A stretch of 8,481 bases of DNA from Candidatus Melainabacteria bacterium (lineage in GTDB: Bacteria > Cyanobacteriota > Vampirovibrionia > Obscuribacterales > Obscuribacteraceae): the NCBI GenBank assembly GCA_016209785.1, contig JACQVM010000176.1:1-8481 (forward strand), given 5' to 3'. A program made the translations under genes and the position numbers. The notes beneath the pieces were generated by a model that searched no databases, was not told the DNA's origin, and saw only the letters and a program-made list of their open reading frames with translations. Every line of letters begins with the position of its first letter. Within the stretch, counting starts at the first letter, position 1. Below are positions 1 to 5,640 of this stretch, one piece after another.

Positions 1-810
1 CACGCTCACATCGAGGATGACAGAGCCGGGCTTCATCTTTCTTACCATGTCCGCAGTCACCACCCGCGGTGCCTGTTTTCCCGGAATGAGCACTGCGCCA
101 ATCACCAAATCGGCAGTTGGCAGCAAGCGGTCTAGGTAATGACCAATTGAAAAAACCGTGCGAACTTGTCCGCGGAAAACATCGTCAAGATAGCGTAAGC
201 GCTCAATGGAGCGGTCAAAGATTGTTACACGGGCACCTAGCCCGGCTGCAATCTTGGCAGCATTGGTGCCAACTACGCCACCACCGATAATGATTACCTC
301 GCCCGGCTCCACGCCAGGAACACCACCTAAAAGAACCCCGCGCCCCCCCATGGGACGTTCAAGATAACTAGCACCAATTTGAGTTGCCAGACGTCCAGCA
401 ATTTCACTCATGGGGGCTAGCAGAGGCAGATACCCGACGTCAGTTTGGACGGTCTCATAAGCAATGCAGGTTGCTCCTGTCTTGCAAAGGCTGTGAGTTA
501 GCTTAGGGTGAGCTGCAAGATGGAGATAGGTAAACAAGAGCTGCCTTTTGCGCAACAAAGGTATTTCTTGAGACTGTGGCTCTTTGACCTTCAGTATGAG
601 ATCGGCCTCAGCAAAAACGCCTTGAGCATCAGGAACAATCTTTGCGCCAGCTTCCTTATATTCCTCATCGGCAATACCACTGCCCAGCCCTGCGCCGGCC
701 TGGACATAAACCGTGTGACCATCTGCAATAAGTGCAGTTGTGCCCGCAACCGTAAGTGCGACCCGATATTCATTGTCCAAAATTTCCTTAGGAACACCAA
801 CCTTAGCCAA
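1..810 (-). CDS. ald: Alanine dehydrogenase, N-terminal 270 codons (3' end outside the window)
   Basis: Catalyses NAD-dependent oxidative deamination of L-alanine to pyruvate and ammonia, and the reverse, in the cytoplasm. The minus-strand translation is open over 270 codons and begins LAKVGVPKEILDNEYRVAL, matching the family N-terminus (M-x-I-G-VPKE-x-x-NEYRVAL). Substrate-site residues known from the family are present: Arg16 (NEYR), Lys76 (LKVKEP) and His97 (YLHLA). The segment LAPMSEIAGR follows near 131-140, then the NAD Rossmann glycine motif GGGVVG at 176-181. The reading breaks off at ILDVSV, just where the family continues with DQGG; about 100 of the usual ~370 residues are missing. 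The start is TTG (808-810): an in-frame TGA lies two codons upstream, and GGAGGG sits 7 nt before the TTG. Divergent from the thiolase gene. No frameshift is seen. Identity is near certain; only the C-terminus is unseen. Confidence 0.96.
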   Translation of the reverse strand, partial: MAKVGVPKEILDNEYRVALTVAGTTALIADGHTVYVQAGAGLGSGIADEEYKEAGAKIVPDAQGVFAEADLILKVKEPQSQEIPLLRKRQLLFTYLHLAAHPKLTHSLCKTGATCIAYETVQTDVGYLPLLAPMSEIAGRLATQIGASYLERPMGGRGVLLGGVPGVEPGEVIIIGGGVVGTNAAKIAAGLGARVTIFDRSIERLRYLDDVFRGQVRTVFSIGHYLDRLLPTADLVIGAVLIPGKQAPRVVTADMVRKMKPGSVILDVSV

Positions 811-952
811 GGCTCAGCCCTCCATTTGTATACAAAACCTTTTAAATATGGCAGATCTGCTAATTCTAGCCTGACAATGAGCATGGCATATGTGCCCTTG
901 ATACTTGTTTTAGAATTGTCTAACCCCTAAAGATCAGTAAGAAGGCGGAGTC
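811..952. promoter_or_regulatory. Divergent intergenic region between ald and the thiolase gene, with two short perfect palindromes
   Basis: This 142-bp gap must hold the promoters of both divergent genes. Two perfect palindromes stand out: TTTGTATACAAA at 825-836, abutting the ald Shine-Dalgarno, and GCAGATCTGC at 851-860. Either could be an operator; a regulator bound at 825-836 would sit on the ald leader. I see no convincing -35/-10 pair. TAGAAT at 911-916 is a possible thiolase -10 without a good -35. The thiolase ribosome binding site is GGCGGAG at 944-950, 2 nt before its ATG on the raw count, which is short but usable. Regulation is inference only. Confidence 0.4.
818..823 (-). promoter_or_regulatory. 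Ribosome binding site that fixes the TTG start of ald
   Basis: Read on the minus strand the sequence is GGAGGG, then 7 nt, then TTG. The only ATG close upstream (ATG GAG GGC TGA) is in the same frame but is closed by a TGA after two further codons, so it cannot start ald. The strong Shine-Dalgarno at normal spacing makes TTG the real initiation codon. Confidence 0.85.
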
Positions 953-2131
953 ATGAGTAATGAAATTGTCATCATAGCCGGCGCACGCACTCCTTTTGGA
1001 GCATTTGGCGGCAGTCTTGCCACAAAGACTGCCGCTGATCTTGCTGTAGTAGCAAGCAAAGGAGCGATAAAGAGGGCTGGCGTTGATCCGGAGCAAGTCG
1101 ATCAGGCTGTTATGGGCAATGTTTTGCAGACTAGCAAAGACGCCATATACCTGGCTCGTCATGTAGCGCTGAGATCTGGGCTAAAGCAAAGTACGCCAGG
1201 ACTCACGCTTAATATTCTTTGCGGCTCGGGTGTGCAGTCGGTAGCAACTGCCGGCATGCTCATTGGCTCTGGGCAAGCGACCCTGGTAGTAGCAGGAGGA
1301 ACTGATTCCCTGTCCATGACACCGTATATCACCTGGGGAGTCAGATGGGGGTCGAGGATGGGACACCAGGAGCTGTGGGACGGGCTTGACATCAGAGACT
1401 CCATTCCGAATGCTTCCATGGGAGAAACTGCAGAGAATTTGCAGGTTAAGTATCGGATAAGCCGGCAAGAGCAAGACGAATTTGCGCTAAGAAGCCAGCA
1501 GCTAGCCAAGTCTGCCCAAGAAACTGGCCGATTTGCAGAGGAGATTGTGCCTGTTGAGGTTACCGACAGAAGAGGCAGAACTCAGATTGCAGACTCTGAC
1601 GGGCACTTACGTCTCGATACTACGTTCGAAGGGCTGTCTCAGCTAAAGCCTGCTTTCAAGAAGGATGGCACGGTTACTGCCGGGAATGCCTGTGGTATTG
1701 TTGACGGTGCGGCCGCAGTAGTTGTTACAAGTTATGATTATGCTGAGAAGCACGGACTAACACCGATGTGTCGTGTTGTGTCCTGGGCGGTCACCGGGGT
1801 ACCTCCGGAGATAATGGGAATTGGTCCGGTTGCGGCAATTCCTATAGCGCTTGAGAGAGCCGGGCTTACGCTGGATCAAATGGATCTCATTGAAATCAAC
1901 GAGGCCTTTGCAGCACAGTACATTGCCTGTGAGCGTGAGCTCAAGCTAGACAGGGAGAAAGTTAACGTAAATGGAGGCGCAATTGCCTTAGGGCACCCGT
2001 TTGGTGCGTCAGGCACACGCCTAATCCTTACGCTAGCAATTGAGCTAGGCAAGCGCAAAGCTCGTTATGGGCTTGTAAGCCTTTGCATCGGAGGCGGACA
2101 AGGTATTGCTATGGTGCTTGAGCGATTATAG
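953..2131 (+). CDS. Acetyl-CoA C-acetyltransferase (biosynthetic-type thiolase)
   Basis: Condenses two acetyl-CoA to acetoacetyl-CoA, or runs in reverse, in the cytoplasm; genes of this family are variously named atoB, thlA or phaA. The 392 residues are the usual length of the family. Visible motifs are nucleophile Cys90 in NILCGSG, NEAF at 316-319, His348 in GGAIALGHPFGASGTR, and the acid/base Cys378 in CIGGGQGIAMV. The GGG after Cys378 fits biosynthetic thiolases better than FadA-type enzymes. One oddity is the normally conserved TAGNASG, which reads TAGNACG here, placing Cys247 where the family has a CoA-contacting Ser; the next stretch is IVDG rather than the usual INDG/LNDG. The ATG follows GGCGGAG closely. 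The last two codons overlap the stop of the convergent gene at 2126-2440, and no terminator separates them. The physiological direction (PHB, mevalonate, fatty-acid or ketone metabolism) cannot be told from this window. Confidence 0.95.
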   Translation: MSNEIVIIAGARTPFGAFGGSLATKTAADLAVVASKGAIKRAGVDPEQVDQAVMGNVLQTSKDAIYLARHVALRSGLKQSTPGLTLNILCGSGVQSVATAGMLIGSGQATLVVAGGTDSLSMTPYITWGVRWGSRMGHQELWDGLDIRDSIPNASMGETAENLQVKYRISRQEQDEFALRSQQLAKSAQETGRFAEEIVPVEVTDRRGRTQIADSDGHLRLDTTFEGLSQLKPAFKKDGTVTAGNACGIVDGAAAVVVTSYDYAEKHGLTPMCRVVSWAVTGVPPEIMGIGPVAAIPIALERAGLTLDQMDLIEINEAFAAQYIACERELKLDREKVNVNGGAIALGHPFGASGTRLILTLAIELGKRKARYGLVSLCIGGGQGIAMVLERL

Positions 2132-2440
2132 CTTGTTGTCAGCAGGGCCCCAGTAGGTGACATGTTTATTGGGACGTACTGGGGTGGGGTCTTCGTAGCC
2201 CTCACGGGTATAAATGTATTTTTTTGCTGGATCGGCTGGCTTTGCTGACTCCAAATCTTCTGTTGCCTTTAGCTCAGGCAATATGGAAGGCATGTAGGCA
2301 GGTGGTGGCGGCACAAAATAAGTGCCACGATTGACAGGAGCTCTCTTAGCTGCCTTAGCCAGTGCTTCAGCAGCCAGAGATATGGCCAGCGATAAGGACA
2401 AACACGTATGCAATAGCACACTTGAACTCTTAAATAGCAT
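2126..2440 (-). CDS. Small exported protein of unknown function, proline-rich (104 aa)
   Basis: I do not recognise this family. Starting at ATG 2438-2440 the protein opens with a typical signal peptide: Lys4, a hydrophobic stretch at about 8-24, and an A-L-A cleavage site at 26-28, leaving a mature protein of about 76 residues. The mature part is basic and proline-rich, with a PPPP run (VPPPPAYMP) and the C-terminus HVTYWGPADNKL. This start is preferred over an in-frame ATG at 2537-2539 because the longer form buries the signal peptide and has no ribosome binding site; ATG 2438-2440 has AGGA about 9 nt upstream. The gene is convergent with the thiolase gene, and its TAA lies over the thiolase's final Leu codon. 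It lies downstream of the 125-residue gene on the same strand, but a terminator-like element separates them. A secreted or periplasmic location is inferred. Confidence 0.6.
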   Translation of the reverse strand: MLFKSSSVLLHTCLSLSLAISLAAEALAKAAKRAPVNRGTYFVPPPPAYMPSILPELKATEDLESAKPADPAKKYIYTREGYEDPTPVRPNKHVTYWGPADNKL

Positions 2441-2551
2441 GCTCAATTTTCCTATTGTTGCTAGTGCAACTACAGTTTGTGTTAACCATAGATTCGATTT
2501 TACCAGAATGGAGAACACTGACTTTGCAGAGTCCTCCATTGGGTGCGGCGG

Positions 2552-2583
2552 AAAAACAAAAACGAAGGCGACGGAGGACTTCG
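2552..2583 (-). terminator. Putative intrinsic terminator on the minus strand
   Basis: Read on the minus strand, CGAAG (2583-2579) pairs with CTTCG (2567-2563) around an 11-nt loop. It is followed at once by TTTTTGTTTTT (2562-2552). The stem is short at 5 bp, extendable by one G-U pair, but the T-tract is strong. It would end transcripts from the 125-residue gene, or act as an attenuator in the leader of the exported 104-residue gene about 110 nt further on. Confidence 0.5.
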
Positions 2584-2671
2584 CAACCAGCTCGAGCGAG
2601 CAAGAGCTGCGATGAGCCGGTCGCAGCGAGCGAGGTTGTCGCGCGGAGGCAGACGTAGTCTGCCGGAGCGC
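2563..2671 (-). other. GC-rich multi-hairpin element (possible structured 3' UTR, small RNA or dispersed repeat)
   Basis: This 109-nt segment is about 68% GC by my count, clearly richer than its flanks, and unusually full of self-complementary pieces. The strongest is GGCAGAC (2648-2654) with GTCTGCC (2658-2664) around a 3-nt loop. It is extended by GCGC/GCGC arms at 2641-2644 and 2668-2671 across a symmetric GGA/GGA interior loop. Further pairs are CTGCGA (2607-2612) with TCGCAG (2621-2626), AGCTC (2589-2593) with GAGCT (2604-2608), and an enclosing CAACC (2584-2588) with GGTTG (2634-2638). CGAGCGAG occurs twice (2593-2600, 2627-2634). On the minus strand it starts 3 nt after the stop of the 125-residue gene and ends in the terminator. 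It could be an intergenic repeat family, a 3' UTR or an sRNA. Open frames across it look accidental. Confidence 0.45.
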
Positions 2672-2674
2672 TTC

Positions 2675-3052
2675 TTATTGATACCAATGGTTTGGTCTTT
2701 TCACAGGCGGGGGCGCAAAAGTTGTAAGGTCTATACTGCCTGTGCTGCTTAGAGCCATTGATTTACCCCACCAAATCTTAAGATCGGTCAAGGTGCCTTG
2801 TTTAGCATGAACTTTTTCTCCATATTGTCTTGGCTTAGGCAACTGGCCACCGAAGGCTTTGTTGGAGTACGGGTTTAGCTTGGCTTCTGTCCGGGCTGCT
2901 AGCCGGTATAGTTCTTTCTCCCAAGGATTAAGCGGTTTAACCTCAGACTGTTTATTGGGCAATACTTGCTTTGCTGGAGAGTTTAATGCTGATGACTGTT
3001 GCCGATAGACTCTATTGGTTTGATCAGAGGAGATTCGAAGAAAGGTGAACAT
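2675..3052 (-). CDS. Hypothetical protein (125 aa), family not recognised
   Basis: I cannot assign a function. A clear ribosome binding site, GGAGGA, lies 9 nt before the ATG, which supports a real gene. No signal peptide or membrane segment is visible. The N-terminal 40 residues are polar (Ser, Gln, Asn, Lys) and probably disordered. A short amphipathic stretch follows at about 41-60 (NPWEKELYRLAARTEAKLN), then a Pro/Gly/Lys-rich region with the aromatic patch IWWG at 93-96. The C-terminus is APPPVKRPNHWYQ. Its proline-rich tail and aromatic end loosely recall the tail of the exported 104-residue protein downstream (PVRPNKHVTYWG), though the similarity is too short to call homology. Stop TAA is at 2675-2677, just before the hairpin element. 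A lineage-specific gene is likely. Confidence 0.6.
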   Translation of the reverse strand: MFTFLRISSDQTNRVYRQQSSALNSPAKQVLPNKQSEVKPLNPWEKELYRLAARTEAKLNPYSNKAFGGQLPKPRQYGEKVHAKQGTLTDLKIWWGKSMALSSTGSIDLTTFAPPPVKRPNHWYQ

Positions 3053-3132
3053 GTGGTGTTTTCCTCCACTTCTAATGTTTCTATTTTTATCTTGACAAGT
3101 CGCCAGCTAAAAGTGTGGCTTCTTAAGCGGCT

Positions 3133-3162
3133 TTTACATTGATTGCACTTAAGCTGTATTAT
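3133..3162 (+). promoter_or_regulatory. Probable sigma-70-type promoter of the TauE/SafE-like gene
   Basis: TTTACA (3133-3138) and TATTAT (3157-3162) each match the -35 and -10 consensus at five of six positions, with an 18-nt spacer. Transcription would begin near 3169, leaving a leader of about 57 nt before ATG 3226. No operator is evident. Confidence 0.45.
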
Positions 3163-3225
3163 GTCGCCCTAGGGCTGGCTGAGAACCATTCTGCTTCGGC
3201 CAACCTAAAAAGGGCAAGCACAATC

Positions 3226-3585
3226 ATGACAATAGTCTTGGGTTTAATCTTGGGCGTACTGGCCGGCATTTTTAGCGGACTTGTTGGTGTTGGAGGTGGC
3301 GTGCTCATTGTCCCGGCGCTGGTCTTTTTGTTTGGCATGTCACAGCATCAAGCACAAGGAACGACATTGGCAATCTTAGTACCACCAATTGGGTTGTTGG
3401 CGGCTTGGACTTATTACAAGCAAGGCTATGTTGATCTTAAGATTGCAGCTTTAATTTGCATTGGTTTTTTCCTGGGTGGCTTGTTGGGTGCTAAGGTAGC
3501 GACAATGCTATCAGCCAAGGTTCTGCAGAGGGTGTTTGGAGTGTTTATGCTCTTACTGTCGGTAAAAATGATCTTTGGACGGTAG
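3226..3585 (+). CDS. Half-size TauE/SafE (UPF0721) family membrane protein
   Basis: The family contains putative anion permeases, some linked to export of sulfite, sulfoacetate or related anions, in the inner membrane. The protein is 119 residues with about four hydrophobic segments: roughly 2-28, 34-56, 68-90 and 95-117. The family signature is clear near the N-terminus: GLILGVLAGIFSGLVGVGGG followed by LIVPALVFLFGMSQHQAQGTTLA. Standard members have about 250 residues and eight segments made of two such repeats, so this single-repeat form probably works as a dimer (inference). The start chosen is ATG 3226 with AGGG 11 nt upstream. An upstream in-frame TTG at 3139 would add a polar 29-residue extension and would overlap the predicted promoter. 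The substrate cannot be predicted from this sequence. Confidence 0.82.
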   Translation: MTIVLGLILGVLAGIFSGLVGVGGGVLIVPALVFLFGMSQHQAQGTTLAILVPPIGLLAAWTYYKQGYVDLKIAALICIGFFLGGLLGAKVATMLSAKVLQRVFGVFMLLLSVKMIFGR

Positions 3586-3586
3586 G

Positions 3587-3651
3587 CGCAGTTGTGCATT
3601 AGGAAATTTAAGGCCAATCTTGGTTTTAGGGGCTTAAAAGTTACAACTGCG
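3587..3651. repeat. 9-bp perfect inverted repeat enclosing a second stem (65 nt)
   Basis: CGCAGTTGT (3587-3595) is the exact reverse complement of ACAACTGCG (3643-3651). Inside, TTTAAG-g-CC can pair with GGCTTAAA, with one bulged G, giving a nested structure. It begins 1 nt after the stop of the TauE-like gene. No T-run follows on either strand, so it is not a standard intrinsic terminator. It may be an mRNA 3'-end stabiliser, a REP/MITE-like repeat or a small RNA. Nothing else is recognisable between 3586 and 3696. Confidence 0.5.
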
Positions 3652-3696
3652 TGGTACATCGTTTTAGATAAAGGTCACAATTAGCTTAAATGGTTA

Positions 3697-5604
3697 ATGG
3701 ACATGCACGGTCAAATTCTTGCCGTTGTCCTGACATTACTTTTAGTATTGCCACCAACCGCATTTTGCCGCGGCAGGCGCCAGATGCCGCTGGCCAAGAT
3801 GCACCCCCCGGCTGTAAAGTCACAGGCGTCTGTGGCAAAGGTGCCCGCCCCGGCTGGGAAGGCACAAAAGCCGACAGTCAAGGTATTGACCCCGAAGCAA
3901 GAGTCCCCGACTACTGCCATGCCACAGCTAGTCGATACCCCAGTGGCGGACAAATGGGCATTAATTATTGGCATCAGCAAGTTTAAAGACCCTGGCATCA
4001 GTCTTAAATATCCGGCCAAGGATGCTCGCGACCTCTACAACTTTTTAATTTCAGAAGGCAACTTTGCTCCTGATCACGTTAAATTGCTGCTTAATGAAGA
4101 AGCGTCAAGAGGTAATATTCTCTCTGCCCTGGGTGACAAATGGCTGCCGCGGGTTGCCAATCCTAACGACTTGGTGCTCATATACATTTCTAGCCATGGC
4201 AGCCCTTCTAGCCTTGACGTAGGAGGAGTTAATTATTTAGTAGCTTATGACACTGACAAGGAGAGCTTGTTTTCTACAGGGATTCCCATGCAGGATCTTG
4301 TTCGCATGATTAAAGGCAGAGTACATTCAGATCGGATAGTAATGGTGCTTGATGCTTGCCATAGCGGGGCGGCTAGTCCGGACGGTAAAGCAGTCTTCCA
4401 TCAAGGCAATGTCAACGTTGAAGAGATTGCCCAAGGTACTGGCCAACTTGTAATCTCCTCTAGTGCCCCTGACCAAGTGTCGTGGGAGTCACAAGATAAA
4501 CCAAATAGTGTGTTCACACGCTATCTAATTGATGGTTTGCGCCAGAACGGAACCAGCACAAAGCTTGGTGCAGCATACCAGTATATGAAGGACAAGGTTC
4601 AAGAGGAGGTGCTGCGTGATCGAGGTGTACTGCAGACGCCTGTCTTGCGTAGTAAGTGGGAAGGAAGTGAGTTGGTGTTGGCAGCACCGCCAACCAAGCC
4701 TAGACCTGCCTTAAAGGTGCCAGTGGTGGATGAGGCCGTTAAGCCAGCCGCTAATGTATCTTCCGGTGATCGCCAGCCCATCGTGCAAGCTGCTGTTGTT
4801 GCACCTACGAAAGAACCTGTTGCTAGTCAGCCAACAGAGTTAACCTTGTGGAAAACTTACATGGACACCGCAAAGAAATTAAGAGAAGAAGGGCGCGTTG
4901 TTGAAGCTGAGAAGATCTTAGGTGCTGCTCAAAGGGAAGCAGATAACTTTCCAGCAAATGATCTGCGGCGTATTAGCACTGTGTGTGAGCTGGCGGATCT
5001 TTATGTAAGTCAACAAAGGTATTCAGACGCTGAACCAATCTGCTGGAAGGTATTGCCAGAGCTGGAGAAAGCCTCAGCGAGCCACAGTGTTGAGCTGTCG
5101 GCAATTCTTATAAACTTGGGTGAAATTCTAGCTCAGAAAGGCAAGTATGGCGATGCTGAATCTATGTGTAAGCAAGCGTTGTTGCTGCGTGAGAAGACTC
5201 ATGCCTCTGAAGATGAAAGCACAGCCAAATGCCTGGATATATTGGCACAAGGTAATTTCCAGGCAAACAGGTATGCTCCTGCAACAGAATTAGCCCAGAA
5301 GGCATTAGCCATCCGAGAAAGAAGTGCCAGTTCAGATGAACGTGCGCTTGCAAAAAACATTAAACTGCTTGCAGCACTAAATGTAGCTCAAGAAAGGTAC
5401 AGTGATGCTGAGAGCTTTGGTAAGCGGGCGTTGGAGTTAAGTGAGCGTGTGTTTGGCCCCAATAGTCTACAAGTAGTTGAAAGCCTAGATCTTTACATAA
5501 CAGTGCTGTCCAAGCTTCAAAGAGCTCCAGAAGCCAGGCGGCTTGAATACCGAGCTAAGGCAATACGTGCCAAACTTGGCAAGCCAAGTTCGTCCCGTTA
5601 CTGA
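3697..5604 (+). CDS. Exported caspase-like protease (peptidase C14 / metacaspase type) with C-terminal TPR array, paralogue 1
   Basis: A predicted cysteine endopeptidase of clan CD, exported across the inner membrane; substrates are unknown. Order of parts in 635 residues: signal peptide or membrane anchor (hydrophobic about 7-23), Pro/Lys/Ala-rich segment (about 28-82), caspase-like domain (about 84-330), proline-rich linker (about 331-383), then TPRs (about 384-625). Catalytic His167 lies in ISSHG and Cys221 in LDACHSG. Asp109 (AKDA) and Asp219 (DAC) match the acidic S1 residues of metacaspases, and SWES at 262-265 has Glu where caspases have the S1 Arg of SWR, so a basic P1 preference is inferred. 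TPR helix-turn motifs of the type GKYGDAE recur near 399, 440, 482, 524 and 566, with a degenerate one near 608, giving a 42-residue kinesin-light-chain-type period. An in-frame TAG at 3682-3684 limits the start to ATG 3697 or 3703; neither has a Shine-Dalgarno. It is followed after 36 bp by its paralogue. Confidence 0.9.
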   Translation: MDMHGQILAVVLTLLLVLPPTAFCRGRRQMPLAKMHPPAVKSQASVAKVPAPAGKAQKPTVKVLTPKQESPTTAMPQLVDTPVADKWALIIGISKFKDPGISLKYPAKDARDLYNFLISEGNFAPDHVKLLLNEEASRGNILSALGDKWLPRVANPNDLVLIYISSHGSPSSLDVGGVNYLVAYDTDKESLFSTGIPMQDLVRMIKGRVHSDRIVMVLDACHSGAASPDGKAVFHQGNVNVEEIAQGTGQLVISSSAPDQVSWESQDKPNSVFTRYLIDGLRQNGTSTKLGAAYQYMKDKVQEEVLRDRGVLQTPVLRSKWEGSELVLAAPPTKPRPALKVPVVDEAVKPAANVSSGDRQPIVQAAVVAPTKEPVASQPTELTLWKTYMDTAKKLREEGRVVEAEKILGAAQREADNFPANDLRRISTVCELADLYVSQQRYSDAEPICWKVLPELEKASASHSVELSAILINLGEILAQKGKYGDAESMCKQALLLREKTHASEDESTAKCLDILAQGNFQANRYAPATELAQKALAIRERSASSDERALAKNIKLLAALNVAQERYSDAESFGKRALELSERVFGPNSLQVVESLDLYITVLSKLQRAPEARRLEYRAKAIRAKLGKPSSSRY

Positions 5605-5606
5605 TA

Positions 5607-5620
5607 CAGCTAATTAGCTG
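5607..5620. promoter_or_regulatory. 14-bp perfect palindrome between the two caspase-TPR genes
   Basis: CAGCTAATTAGCTG is its own reverse complement. It starts 2 nt after the stop of paralogue 1 and ends 10 nt before the AGGAGG of paralogue 2. As RNA it could form a 5-bp stem with an AAUU loop that shapes translation or decay of the operon message. As DNA it could be a regulator's site. No promoter is evident around it. Confidence 0.4.
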
Positions 5621-5630
5621 AACAATACTT

Positions 5631-5636
5631 AGGAGG
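5631..5636 (+). promoter_or_regulatory. Consensus Shine-Dalgarno of caspase-TPR paralogue 2
   Basis: AGGAGG lies 4 nt before ATG 5641, a full consensus site at slightly short spacing. It confirms this ATG as the start and contrasts with paralogue 1, which has no recognisable site. Independent and stronger translation of the second gene is the inference. Confidence 0.75.
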
Positions 5637-5640
5637 GCAA

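Noticed and set aside
591..884. Minus-strand open frame starting with ATG inside the ald region, suggesting a frameshifted ald
   Set aside because: The correct ald frame is uninterrupted from TTG 810 to the window edge, so there is no frameshift; this frame is a shadow.
508..930. Plus-strand open frame of 140 codons
   Set aside because: It lies antisense to ald, whose translation is unmistakable over the same bases; its protein resembles nothing and it has no convincing ribosome binding site.
2441..2539. Extended 137-residue form of the small exported protein
   Set aside because: The extension has no ribosome binding site and would place the signal peptide in the interior; the ATG at 2438-2440 has both a site and a proper signal peptide.
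2322..2752. Overlapping plus- and minus-strand open frames across the GC-rich element
   Set aside because: They are Arg/Ser-rich products of a GC-rich hairpin region, mutually overlapping, without start signals or recognisable domains.
3092..3097. Perfect TTGACA as -35 of the TauE-like gene
   Set aside because: No -10-like hexamer occurs 16-18 nt downstream; TTTACA/TATTAT further on is a better pair. TTGACA here is part of the near-palindrome CTTGACAAG.
3139..3225. TTG 3139 as start of the TauE-like protein
   Set aside because: It adds a polar 29-residue extension absent from the family and lies between the predicted -35 and -10.
3754..3768. Lipoprotein lipobox ending at Cys24 of caspase paralogue 1
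   Set aside because: The residues before Cys are T-A-F, which do not fit the lipobox pattern (small residue at -1).
3690..3986. Open frame overlapping the start of caspase paralogue 1 in another frame
   Set aside because: It is a shadow of the Pro/Lys-rich coding segment, with no ribosome binding site and no domain.
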